From the NCBI RefSeq assembly GCF_030709675.1, contig NZ_JAUZQD010000023.1, forward strand, positions 25,858-89,857: a DNA stretch of 64,000 nt, in the 5' to 3' direction. Source of the stretch: Symbioplanes lichenis. GTDB lineage: Bacteria > Actinomycetota > Actinomycetes > Mycobacteriales > Micromonosporaceae. This document shows, piece by piece, positions 33,479 through 40,585 of this stretch. The notes beneath the pieces were generated by a model. That model made no database searches, was not told the origin of the DNA, and was given only the letters and a program-made list of their open reading frames with translations. Position 1 is the stretch's first letter; every line of letters begins with the position of its first letter. The position numbers and the translations under genes were made by a program.

Positions 33479-34921
33479 ATGACCGACGAAGCTGCCCCGC
33501 CGCCCCCGGGCGGCACCCCGCCCCCGCCACCACCGCCGGGGAACCCGCCGCCGTGGTTCGGCGCCGGCGCCGGCACCGACGGACCGGTCTGGTCCCGCGA
33601 GAAGCTGATCCGCCCCACCAGCGGCCGTTACATCGCCGGCGTCTCCGGCGCCATCGGCCGGGCCACGAACACCGACCCGGTGCTGTGGCGGGTGCTGCTC
33701 GCCGTCCTGGGCTTCTTCGGCGGCGTCGGCGTGCTCGTCTATCTGCTCGGCTGGCTGCTGATCCCGGCCGAGGGCGACACCGCCTCGCCGCTGGAGGCGC
33801 TGCTCGGGCGGGGCAAGTCGGCGATGAAGCCGCTGTCCGTGGTGCTGCTGGGCGCCGGGGCGGCGCTGACCTTCGCGTTCATCGTCCAGGACGGGTTCCG
33901 GGCGACGCTGCTGGCCGCGGCGGTCCTCGTCTGCGCCGCGCTCGTGCTCAAGCGCAGCGGAAAATCGCCCTTCGCCCCTCCCCCGCCGGCCCCGGCTGAA
34001 GCCACGCCACCCCCGGCCGCCACGCCACCCCCGGCCGCCGCGCCATCGTCGGCCGCGCCATCGTCCGCCGCGCCATCGTCCGCCGCGCCATCGTCGACCG
34101 CGCCATCGTCGGCCGCCGCGCCATCGTCGGCCGCCGCGGCCGAGGAGCCGCCCACTGTTCCGTTCGCCGCGCCGAAGTTCACACCCCCGCCGCCGGGTGG
34201 GTACAGGCCGCCGTTCGCGCCGCACGGCCCGTTCGCCCAGGGCGCCGGCATTCCCCCGTACGCACCCCCGGCGCCCCCGCCTCCGCCGACCCCGGCCGCC
34301 CCGCGCGCCCCCAAGCCGCCCAAGCAGCGCTCCAAGCTCGGCCGCATCACGTTCTTCGGGCTGATCGTCGTCATGGGGGTCCTGGCCCTCGCCGACTCGG
34401 CCGGGGCGAGCGTGCCCGTGTCCGGCTACTTCGCGGCCGCCCTGGCCACCCTCGCCGCCGGTCTGATCGTGGGCGCCTGGCTGGGCCGGGCCCGGGGCCT
34501 CATCTTCCTGGCGCTGCTGGCGACCTTCGGCCTGGCCGTCTCCACGGGCGTGGAGCGCTTCGGCGGGCACGTCGCCAACAGCAACTACCGGCCGCAGACG
34601 CTCGCCGCCGTCGCCGACCGCTACGACTTCACCCTCGGCAACGCCACCATTGACTTCCGTGCGCTGGACTTCACCGGTCAGGATCAGGCCGTGACCGTGG
34701 CCATGCGGGTCGGCCAGGTGCGGGTGCTGCTGCCCGACAGCGTCGACACGTCCGTGACCGTGGCGCTGGACGACGGCCGGGCCGCCGTCTTCGGGGAGTC
34801 CTACGACGGCGGCAGCCTGGGCAGCCGGGAGATCACCGATCTCGGCGCGGACGGCCGCGGCGGGGGCACCCTGCGCCTGACCATCGACATGGACGCCGGC
34901 AACGTGGAGGTCATCCGATGA
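33479..34921 (+). CDS. PspC-domain membrane protein with LiaF-like C-terminus
   Basis: A 480-residue protein. It has a Pro-rich N-terminus and a PspC domain (about 38-100: RPTSGRYIAGVSGAIGRAT). More helices follow, then a long Ala/Pro/Ser linker with repeated APSSA, then two further helices. A C-terminal beta-rich segment (FTLGNATIDFRALDFT, then MRVGQVRVLLP) resembles LiaF/DUF2154 domains. ATG 33479 follows CAGTAT by seven bases, so it may be leaderless. Divergent from the PspC-kinase pair and overlapping the next small gene by four bases. Inferred modulator of the neighbouring two-component system. Confidence 0.8.
   Translation: MTDEAAPPPPGGTPPPPPPPGNPPPWFGAGAGTDGPVWSREKLIRPTSGRYIAGVSGAIGRATNTDPVLWRVLLAVLGFFGGVGVLVYLLGWLLIPAEGDTASPLEALLGRGKSAMKPLSVVLLGAGAALTFAFIVQDGFRATLLAAAVLVCAALVLKRSGKSPFAPPPPAPAEATPPPAATPPPAAAPSSAAPSSAAPSSAAPSSTAPSSAAAPSSAAAAEEPPTVPFAAPKFTPPPPGGYRPPFAPHGPFAQGAGIPPYAPPAPPPPPTPAAPRAPKPPKQRSKLGRITFFGLIVVMGVLALADSAGASVPVSGYFAAALATLAAGLIVGAWLGRARGLIFLALLATFGLAVSTGVERFGGHVANSNYRPQTLAAVADRYDFTLGNATIDFRALDFTGQDQAVTVAMRVGQVRVLLPDSVDTSVTVALDDGRAAVFGESYDGGSLGSREITDLGADGRGGGTLRLTIDMDAGNVEVIR
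34041..34128 (+). repeat. 15-bp tandem repeats encoding an Ala-Pro-Ser-Ser linker
   Basis: CGCCATCGTC recurs six times with starts at 34041, 34056, 34071, 34086, 34101 and 34119 (period 15, 15, 15, 15, 18). It stays in frame and encodes repeated APSSA inside the PspC/LiaF-like protein. Copy number may vary between strains. Confidence 0.85.
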
Positions 34922-35247
34922 AACCGCACCGCACGGACGGCGTCTCGCTCAGCTTCGGGCTGATCTTCCTGCTGGTCGCGCTCTGGTGGGCGGTCACCCA
35001 GGTCCTGACCGTACGGCTGCCCGCGGCGGGCTGGCTCGTCGCCGGCGGCCTCATCGCCTTCGGGGCGGCCGGCCTGCTCGGGGCGATCCGGTCCGGGCGG
35101 CGCACCGAGGAGCCGGCGCCCGTGCCGGCCGAGGCCACGGTGGAGGTGCCCGGCGAGGACCTCCCGCCCGGGATGCACGCGGAGATCGTGCGCGAGCTGA
35201 TGGACGACAAGGTCGATCTCCCCGACCCGGAGCGCCGGCGGGACTGA
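34918..35247 (+). CDS. Small membrane protein coupled to the PspC/LiaF-like gene
   Basis: A 109-residue protein with two hydrophobic helices (about 11-31 and 37-56) followed by a basic turn GAIRSGRRTEE and an acidic cytoplasmic tail rich in Glu/Asp. No known domain recognised. ATG 34918 overlaps the upstream stop (ATGA), so it is translated with the PspC/LiaF-like protein and probably works in the same membrane-stress module. Confidence 0.75.
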   Translation: MKPHRTDGVSLSFGLIFLLVALWWAVTQVLTVRLPAAGWLVAGGLIAFGAAGLLGAIRSGRRTEEPAPVPAEATVEVPGEDLPPGMHAEIVRELMDDKVDLPDPERRRD

Positions 35248-35298
35248 ACGGCCATCCTGCAGGAAACACTCAGCGATCGCGCAATATGCTCTCTTGCC

Positions 35299-36543
35299 AT
35301 GACGCCGTTTCCCACCGTCTCCACCGCGCCCGTGACCGGCGTCGGCCCCCGTGCCGCCCGCAGCCTCGCCGCCGAGTTCGCCCGGCACAACGCCCCGGCG
35401 ACGGCCCTGGTGATCGGCGCCGACCACGCGTCCGCCGTGATGGAGGCGGCGGTCGAGGCGCTCCTGCCGGGTGACTCGCTGACGCTGGTCACGGGCGAGC
35501 GGAGCACCGCCGACCTGCTGCGCGACCACATCGCCGGGCTGGGCAGCTGGATCGCCGACCGGGTGCGGGTCGTCGACTCGCTCGAGGAGGCCGAGCCGGC
35601 GGACGTCGTCATCCTCGGCGAGCCGCTGACCGGCACGGCCGAGGAGGCGCGCGCCGCGCTCGACGCGGTGAGCAAGCACCTGCGGGACGGCGCGGTGGTC
35701 ACCGTCGCGACGCCGGCGGCCCCGGGGCGTACGGGCGGCGCGGCGGCGGAGCTCTTCCGCCAGAGCGCGCTCTTCGGGGTCGGCTCCGACCTCGTCCTGC
35801 GCAACCAGCCCCCGCTGCGCATCCACAAGCTCCGCTTCTCGCCGGCCGACCCGGCGATCGCCGCGACGCTGGCGCCGGCCTGGCGTCCGTCGAGCGTCCC
35901 GGTCACCCGGTCGATGCACCTCGACTCCAACGGCGTCGCGGCCGCGGGCATCGCGCTCGGGCTCGCCGCGGTCGCCCGGGCGGCCCGGCCGAAGTCGAAG
36001 CTGTGGCTGGTGCCCGCGCTCGCCGCCGCCCCGGTGGCCGCCTTTTTCCGCGACCCCGAGCGTGACGTGCCCACCGAGGCCGACGCCGTGGTGGCCGCCA
36101 GCGACGGCAAGGTCCTCTCCGTCGAGCACGTGACCGACCCGCGGCTCGGCGAGGGCGAGTTCCTGCGGATCGCCGTCTTCCTGTCGGTGCTCGACGTCCA
36201 CGTCAACCGGGTGCCCGTGGCCGGCCGCGTCGCCGACTATTTCGTGATCGACGGCGGCTACGCCAACGCGATGACCGCCGCCGCCGAGCACAATGTCGCC
36301 GCCTACACGGTGCTCGACACCGATCACGGCCGGGTCGTCGTGGCCCAGCGGACCGGGCTGATCGCCCGGCGGATCGTGCAGCGGGCGCCCGTCGGTGCGC
36401 TCGTCGCCAAGGGCGAGCGGATGGGGCTCATCCGCTTCGGCTCGCGGACCGACGTCTACCTGCCGGCGGACCGGGCCGCGGCCGTCGTCGGCGTGGGCGA
36501 CCGGGTGATCGGCGGCAGCTCGGTCATCGCCCGCTGGAGCTGA
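35299..36543 (+). CDS. psd: Phosphatidylserine decarboxylase with an N-terminal Rossmann/methyltransferase-like domain
   Basis: A 414-residue protein. From about 220 on it is a phosphatidylserine decarboxylase that makes phosphatidylethanolamine: AFFRDPERDVPTEADAVVAA, FLSVLDVHVNRVPVAG, AAEHNVAAYTV (NERN-like region) and the self-cleavage site GGSSVIA near the end, where Ser becomes the pyruvoyl group. Residues 1-200 add a domain (ATALVIGADHASAVMEAA, then DVVILGEPL) resembling an SAM-methyltransferase or Rossmann fold without a clear catalytic motif. ATG 35299 follows TATGCT by eight bases with no SD, so it is probably leaderless. Convergent with pssA, which makes its substrate. Confidence 0.88.
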   Translation: MTPFPTVSTAPVTGVGPRAARSLAAEFARHNAPATALVIGADHASAVMEAAVEALLPGDSLTLVTGERSTADLLRDHIAGLGSWIADRVRVVDSLEEAEPADVVILGEPLTGTAEEARAALDAVSKHLRDGAVVTVATPAAPGRTGGAAAELFRQSALFGVGSDLVLRNQPPLRIHKLRFSPADPAIAATLAPAWRPSSVPVTRSMHLDSNGVAAAGIALGLAAVARAARPKSKLWLVPALAAAPVAAFFRDPERDVPTEADAVVAASDGKVLSVEHVTDPRLGEGEFLRIAVFLSVLDVHVNRVPVAGRVADYFVIDGGYANAMTAAAEHNVAAYTVLDTDHGRVVVAQRTGLIARRIVQRAPVGALVAKGERMGLIRFGSRTDVYLPADRAAAVVGVGDRVIGGSSVIARWS

Positions 36544-36621
36544 CCCTCGCCCGTAAGACAGCTGATCGCTCCGGCGCGTGGCACCGGAGCAACCCCCGGC
36601 GCACGACGAAGACGCATGACA

Positions 36622-36651
36622 AAGGGGCCGTCCCTCGTGGGACGGCCCCTT
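36622..36651. terminator. Bidirectional terminator between psd and pssA
   Basis: A perfect 13-bp stem AAGGGGCCGTCCC / GGGACGGCCCCTT with tetraloop TCGT lies between the convergent genes; A and T ends suit both directions. Confidence 0.85.
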
Positions 36652-36709
36652 CAGCGTCGGCGGATCGGCGGATCGCTCGCGGCTGTTCGCGCGGCGCGCG
36701 CCTGCCGGA

Positions 36710-37702
36710 TCAGCGCTTGGCGCGGAGCCAGAGCACCGGGCCGCTGAACAGATAGGCGGCGACCGCCAGGATGAAGGTCACCCGCGGGTCGACGAGCGCA
36801 CCGACGACCGGCAGCACCAGCACCCACGGCGGCAGGCGGAACAGCCGGGCCAGCTTCACGTAGGGGAAGCTCGAGACCATGGCGAACGCGAGCAGCGCGA
36901 CGCCGCCGAGCAGCGCCGGCCCCGGGATCGGCAGGCCGATCAGCACCGTGACGGCGAGGACCGCGGCGACCCACGTGGTGGGCACGCCGGAGAAGAACTT
37001 GCCGTCCTTGGGCGAGACGTTGAAGCGGGCCAGGCGGATGGCGGCGCACCCGGCGACCAGGCCGCAGGCGATCACGGCGGCGGCGGTGGGGACGGTGCCG
37101 GCCAGGGAGGCATAGACCACCACGGGCGCGGCCAGGCCGAACGAGCACATGTCGGCCATGGAGTCCATCTGGGCGCCGAACGGGCTCGAGACGCCCAGGC
37201 GGCGGGCCAGGGCCCCGTCGAGGCCGTCGAAGGCGACGCAGGCGACCAGGCAGGCGGCGGCGATGCGCGGCTCGCCGTTCATCGACAGGAAGATGGCCAG
37301 CAGGCCCAGGCCGATGCTGGCCAGGGTGCAGGCGTTCACCAAGGCGAAGCTGACGCGCCGGCGGACCGTCTGCTCACCCGGCAGCAGGGCCCCGTCGGCC
37401 GTGAGATCGGCCGCCGGCGGCTGCGCCATCGTGGCGGGGCCGTGGCTGGCGGGAGCGACGGTCGAGTGGCCGCGGCCGGCGAACGGGACAAGATCGGTCC
37501 CGACGTGGATCACCTCGGCCCGGGTGGCCGTGGCGGCCCGCCCGGTGAGATCACCGGGTCGGCGGCCCACCCGCACCAGCAGGGCCTGCCGGGCGAGACT
37601 TCCGCCGCGGCGCAGCCGGCCTGCCCAACGACGTCCGGCGGGACGGGGACTATCCGTCGTACGACGCCGGCGCCAAGGGGTTCTCGGCACGTGCTCCTCC
37701 AT
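36710..37702 (-). CDS. pssA: CDP-diacylglycerol-serine O-phosphatidyltransferase
   Basis: A 330-residue membrane enzyme making phosphatidylserine from CDP-diacylglycerol and serine. The CDP-alcohol phosphatidyltransferase signature is complete: DGLDGALARR, then GAQMDSMADM, with spacing D-x2-DG-x2-AR-x8-G-x3-D-x3-D. Seven or so hydrophobic helices follow residue 115. The first 110 residues are basic and unmatched. ATG 37702 has no SD, but GGAGGAG stands three bases before an in-frame GTG at 37690, and ATG 37429 (MAQPPAADL) would give a more usual length. The start is therefore uncertain. Makes the substrate for the convergent psd. Confidence 0.85.
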   Translation of the reverse strand: MEEHVPRTPWRRRRTTDSPRPAGRRWAGRLRRGGSLARQALLVRVGRRPGDLTGRAATATRAEVIHVGTDLVPFAGRGHSTVAPASHGPATMAQPPAADLTADGALLPGEQTVRRRVSFALVNACTLASIGLGLLAIFLSMNGEPRIAAACLVACVAFDGLDGALARRLGVSSPFGAQMDSMADMCSFGLAAPVVVYASLAGTVPTAAAVIACGLVAGCAAIRLARFNVSPKDGKFFSGVPTTWVAAVLAVTVLIGLPIPGPALLGGVALLAFAMVSSFPYVKLARLFRLPPWVLVLPVVGALVDPRVTFILAVAAYLFSGPVLWLRAKR

Positions 37703-37941
37703 CTTGGGGTCGGTCTCCCGCCCGGCTGAAAGCCTGCGGGGTGGTGCTCACTTCGCCCGTACGCCTACGGACCGTGATTCGGGCGGGTTACACAATCGCA
37801 CAGCCGGACTCTTCTTGGCGAGATGCCGACCGGCCGTCATGTGCAACGGCGTTTTGTGGAGTTTTCATCCTCCGTGCCGGGCGAGGAGGCGCGTTCACTG
37901 CCTGGCCCTGTGACGAGTCTAACCGGTCGTGCCGAGGCCGA
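37703..37941. other. Gene-free gap upstream of pssA
   Basis: No gene, repeat or convincing hairpin. It should contain the leftward pssA promoter, but I could not fix a -10/-35 pair. Confidence 0.3.
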
Positions 37942-38841
37942 TCACCGTTGAGCCTTTTCGTCCGCGAGCCACCCGAGCGCCCGCGCGGTGATGTCCGTCA
38001 GCGGCAGCGCCCCGGCCTCCGCGGCCCCGAACCACCCCACCGCCGCGGTGGAACCGCCGGCCGCCTCGACGACGACGGGCGGGGTGGGCCGGTCGACAAT
38101 CACCCTGAACAGCACGCGGACGACGTGCCAGTCCACGGGTACGCCCTCCGGGCCGAGCGCCGCCGGATCGTACCGATGGGAAGTCGCCAGGAGCCGTGTC
38201 ACCCGGCCGCGCTGACCGGTCTCCTCGAGGAGCTCGCGAGCCAGTGCCGCCTCGGGCAGCTCCCCGTGGTCGGTGCCGCCGCCGGGCAGGTGCCACAGCC
38301 CCGCGCCGGGATATCCGGGCGCGATCCGCGTGAGCAGCACCCGGTCCTGGGGGTCGGTGACGAGACCGTACGCACCGAAGCGCTGATTCCCCCGTACGGG
38401 TGGCTCGTCCGGGTTGTCCGGAACGTCGGACGGAGTGACCGATCGCCCGAGAACACCCGCAGTGAACGGCATGAGCGGGAGATCATCACTGACCGTGACC
38501 CAGGTCACCCGGTCGGTCGTGCCCGCCACTTCGTCCCGCAGCGACCCGCCGACGACCTCGACGGCGTAGATGATCCGGTCGGTGTGCTCCCACGTGCCGG
38601 TGCCGGGGAGCCGGAAGACGTCGGCGGTCACCGCGTGGAGGCCGGTGATGCGCACGACGAGCCCAGTCTCCTCGGCGAACTCGCGCACCACCGTGTCATC
38701 GGGGTCCTCGCCCTGCTCCACGCCGCCGCCGGGCAGGGTCCACTGGCCCGGGAAGGCCGACAATGCCGAGTTGTGGGCGAGCAGGACCCTGCCGGATTCA
38801 TCCCGGCAGAGTCCGTACGCCCCGATCCGTCTGCTCTTCAC
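37942..38841 (-). CDS. Double Nudix hydrolase
   Basis: A 299-residue protein with two complete Nudix domains. Box one is GGGVEQGEDPDDTVVREFAE followed by ETGL; box two is GGGTDHGELPEAALARELLE followed by ETGQ. Both fit the GX5EX7REUXEEXGU pattern that binds Mg. The family hydrolyses nucleoside diphosphate derivatives; the substrate is unknown. GTG 38841 is chosen because TACTCT lies seven bases before it, so it may have its own leaderless promoter. An earlier in-frame start would lie inside the upstream gene and add 37 unlikely residues. It starts 17 bases after the stop of its paralogue. Confidence 0.85.
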   Translation of the reverse strand: MKSRRIGAYGLCRDESGRVLLAHNSALSAFPGQWTLPGGGVEQGEDPDDTVVREFAEETGLVVRITGLHAVTADVFRLPGTGTWEHTDRIIYAVEVVGGSLRDEVAGTTDRVTWVTVSDDLPLMPFTAGVLGRSVTPSDVPDNPDEPPVRGNQRFGAYGLVTDPQDRVLLTRIAPGYPGAGLWHLPGGGTDHGELPEAALARELLEETGQRGRVTRLLATSHRYDPAALGPEGVPVDWHVVRVLFRVIVDRPTPPVVVEAAGGSTAAVGWFGAAEAGALPLTDITARALGWLADEKAQR

Positions 38842-38858
38842 CCGTACGAGAGTAGGGG

Positions 38859-39812
38859 TCAGCTGAGCCCGGCCGCCTTGAGCGCCTCGGCCGTGACCTC
38901 CGTGACCTCGTCGTCGCCGAACTTGCGCACGTCGTCGAGCGCCATCCAGCACGCCTCCGAGGTCGAGCCGCCGACGTCGTGGATGACCACCTCGGTCGGC
39001 GCGTCGACGACCACCCGGTAGAAGGCCCGGACGCCGTGCCAGTCGATCGGGTAGCCCTCGGGGCCGAGCGAGGCGGCGTCCCGGTGGCTGGCCACGCCCA
39101 GGAGCTCGATGAGCCGGCCCGCCTGGCCGGTTTCCTCGACGAGCTCGCGGATGAGCGCCGTGCCGGGCTGCTCGCCGTAGTCGGTGCCGCCGCCGGGCAG
39201 ATGCCAGCGGCCCTCGCCGGGGTAGCCGGGGGCGATCCGGGTGAGCAGGAGGCGGTCGTGCGGGTCGGTCGCGATCGCGTAGGCGGCGAAGCGCTGCGAC
39301 CGGTGCAGCCCGTCCGGGCCCGGATAGGCGTAGAACGACGGGAAGTCGGGCGCCTCCTCGGGCCGCAGGTCCGCGGCCGAGGGCAGCCCCAGCGCGGCCG
39401 CCGTGAACGGGCGCAGGCGCAGCTCGGCGGCCTCCTCGAGGGTGTGCCAGCGGACCATGTCGGTGGGCTGGCCGACGCGGTCGACGAGAGTGCCGCCACG
39501 GACGGACACCTCATAGATCAGGCGGTCGGTGTGGATGGTGACGCCACGGTGCGGCACCGATCTCATGTCGGCCAGCACGTCGCGCAGGCCGGTCACCGTG
39601 ACGGACAGGCCCGTCTCGGCGGCGGTCTCGCGGACGACGGTGTGGTTCGGGTCCTCGCCGTGGTCGACGGCACCACCGGGCAGGGACCATACGCCGGGCG
39701 TGCCGGAGCTGGTCGATGCCCGGACCAGAAGAACGCGGCCGTGCGGGTCGGTCGCGACTGCATATGCCGCAATCCTGCGGAGCGGCTCCAACGCGGGGGT
39801 CACGGGCGGCAT
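38859..39812 (-). CDS. Double Nudix hydrolase, paralogue with one degenerate box
   Basis: A 317-residue protein with two Nudix domains and the same layout as its downstream neighbour, including matching ENDS such as GYPxDWHxVRxxxRVxVD. Box two (GGGTDYGEQPGTALIRELVE, then ETGQ) is canonical. Box one reads GGAVDHGEDPNHTVVRETAA then ETGL, so the first Glu of the EE pair is Ala, which may weaken metal binding. ATG 39812 lacks an SD; CATAAA lies nine bases upstream. The pair arose by gene duplication. Substrates unknown. Confidence 0.83.
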   Translation of the reverse strand: MPPVTPALEPLRRIAAYAVATDPHGRVLLVRASTSSGTPGVWSLPGGAVDHGEDPNHTVVRETAAETGLSVTVTGLRDVLADMRSVPHRGVTIHTDRLIYEVSVRGGTLVDRVGQPTDMVRWHTLEEAAELRLRPFTAAALGLPSAADLRPEEAPDFPSFYAYPGPDGLHRSQRFAAYAIATDPHDRLLLTRIAPGYPGEGRWHLPGGGTDYGEQPGTALIRELVEETGQAGRLIELLGVASHRDAASLGPEGYPIDWHGVRAFYRVVVDAPTEVVIHDVGGSTSEACWMALDDVRKFGDDEVTEVTAEALKAAGLS

Positions 39813-39964
39813 CTTGCCCGGTTTATGTTAACTCCGGGAAACGTCTGTCGGATTCCTGACAGGGCGACAACGGAAAGTAACCGCAGTTCAGGGCGCATCT
39901 TCGCACTGAGCGCAGGCGGTATGTAACACACAGCAAACCCCCCGAATCAGGCCAAGATCACCCT

Positions 39965-40000
39965 CGGCGGCGACTGCCCAAAGGGGACAGATCGCCGCCG
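39965..40000 (-). terminator. Hairpin downstream of the PspC gene
   Basis: CGGCGGCGA (39965-39973) pairs perfectly with TCGCCGCCG (39992-40000), and the inner CTGCCC/GGGGACAG pairs with a bulge. It faces the end of the leftward PspC gene. The rest of the 39813-40010 gap holds nothing I can name. Confidence 0.55.
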
Positions 40001-40010
40001 TCATCGAGGA

Positions 40011-40514
40011 TCACTGCTGCGCGGAGCCACTGCCCGGAGCCGCGGGCGACGTCGGCGCGGCAGCAGGCGCGGGAGGCGCCGCGGCGGGCGCGGCAGGCGC
40101 GGCGGGCGGCGCGGCGGCGGGCGCGGGAGGCGCGGCGTCGGGCGCGGGAGGCGCGGGAGGCGCGGCGGCGGGCGCGGCGGGCGGGGTCACGTCCGAGGGG
40201 GTCGTGAAGCCCGCGGGCCCGGCCCCCGGCGAGTAGGGCTGCCCCCACCCCGGATCGGCCGGATCCCGCCACGCCGGCGCCGGCGCCGCGGTCTCCTCGG
40301 GAATCAGGAACCACATCACCGGGTACGCGACCAGCGCCACGCCCCACGTCACCACGGCAACCACCGCAAACCCGACCCGCACCAGCACGGGATCGATCCC
40401 GAAGTAGCGGCCGACGGCACTGCACACCCCGGCCACGATCCGATCGTCGAGCGGCCGCCGCAACTGCCGGTAGGGAGCGACGCCGGGAGCACCAGAACCA
40501 GGAGAAGTAGTCAT
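40011..40514 (-). CDS. PspC-domain protein with Ala/Pro-rich tail
   Basis: A 167-residue protein. The PspC domain (about 15-75) reads RQLRRPLDDRIVAGVCSAVG, then RYFGIDPVLVRVGFAV and one or two helices up to VMWFLIPEE. The C-terminal 90 residues are almost only Ala and Pro, encoded by GC-rich imperfect repeats. PspC family members sense or protect the membrane under stress. ATG 40514 has GGAG two bases upstream. Located between Nudix genes and guaA with no obvious operon partner; third PspC protein in the window. Confidence 0.82.
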   Translation of the reverse strand: MTTSPGSGAPGVAPYRQLRRPLDDRIVAGVCSAVGRYFGIDPVLVRVGFAVVAVVTWGVALVAYPVMWFLIPEETAAPAPAWRDPADPGWGQPYSPGAGPAGFTTPSDVTPPAAPAAAPPAPPAPDAAPPAPAAAPPAAPAAPAAAPPAPAAAPTSPAAPGSGSAQQ

Positions 40515-40585
40515 GTCTCCAGGTTGCGCCCCGGGCGGCCCCGAGAACCTCGGTGACCGCCCGGAGACGACCCTGATTTACCGGG

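Noticed and set aside
40075..40200. Regulatory GC-rich repeat
   Set aside because: It is simply the coding sequence of the Ala/Pro-rich tail of the PspC protein.
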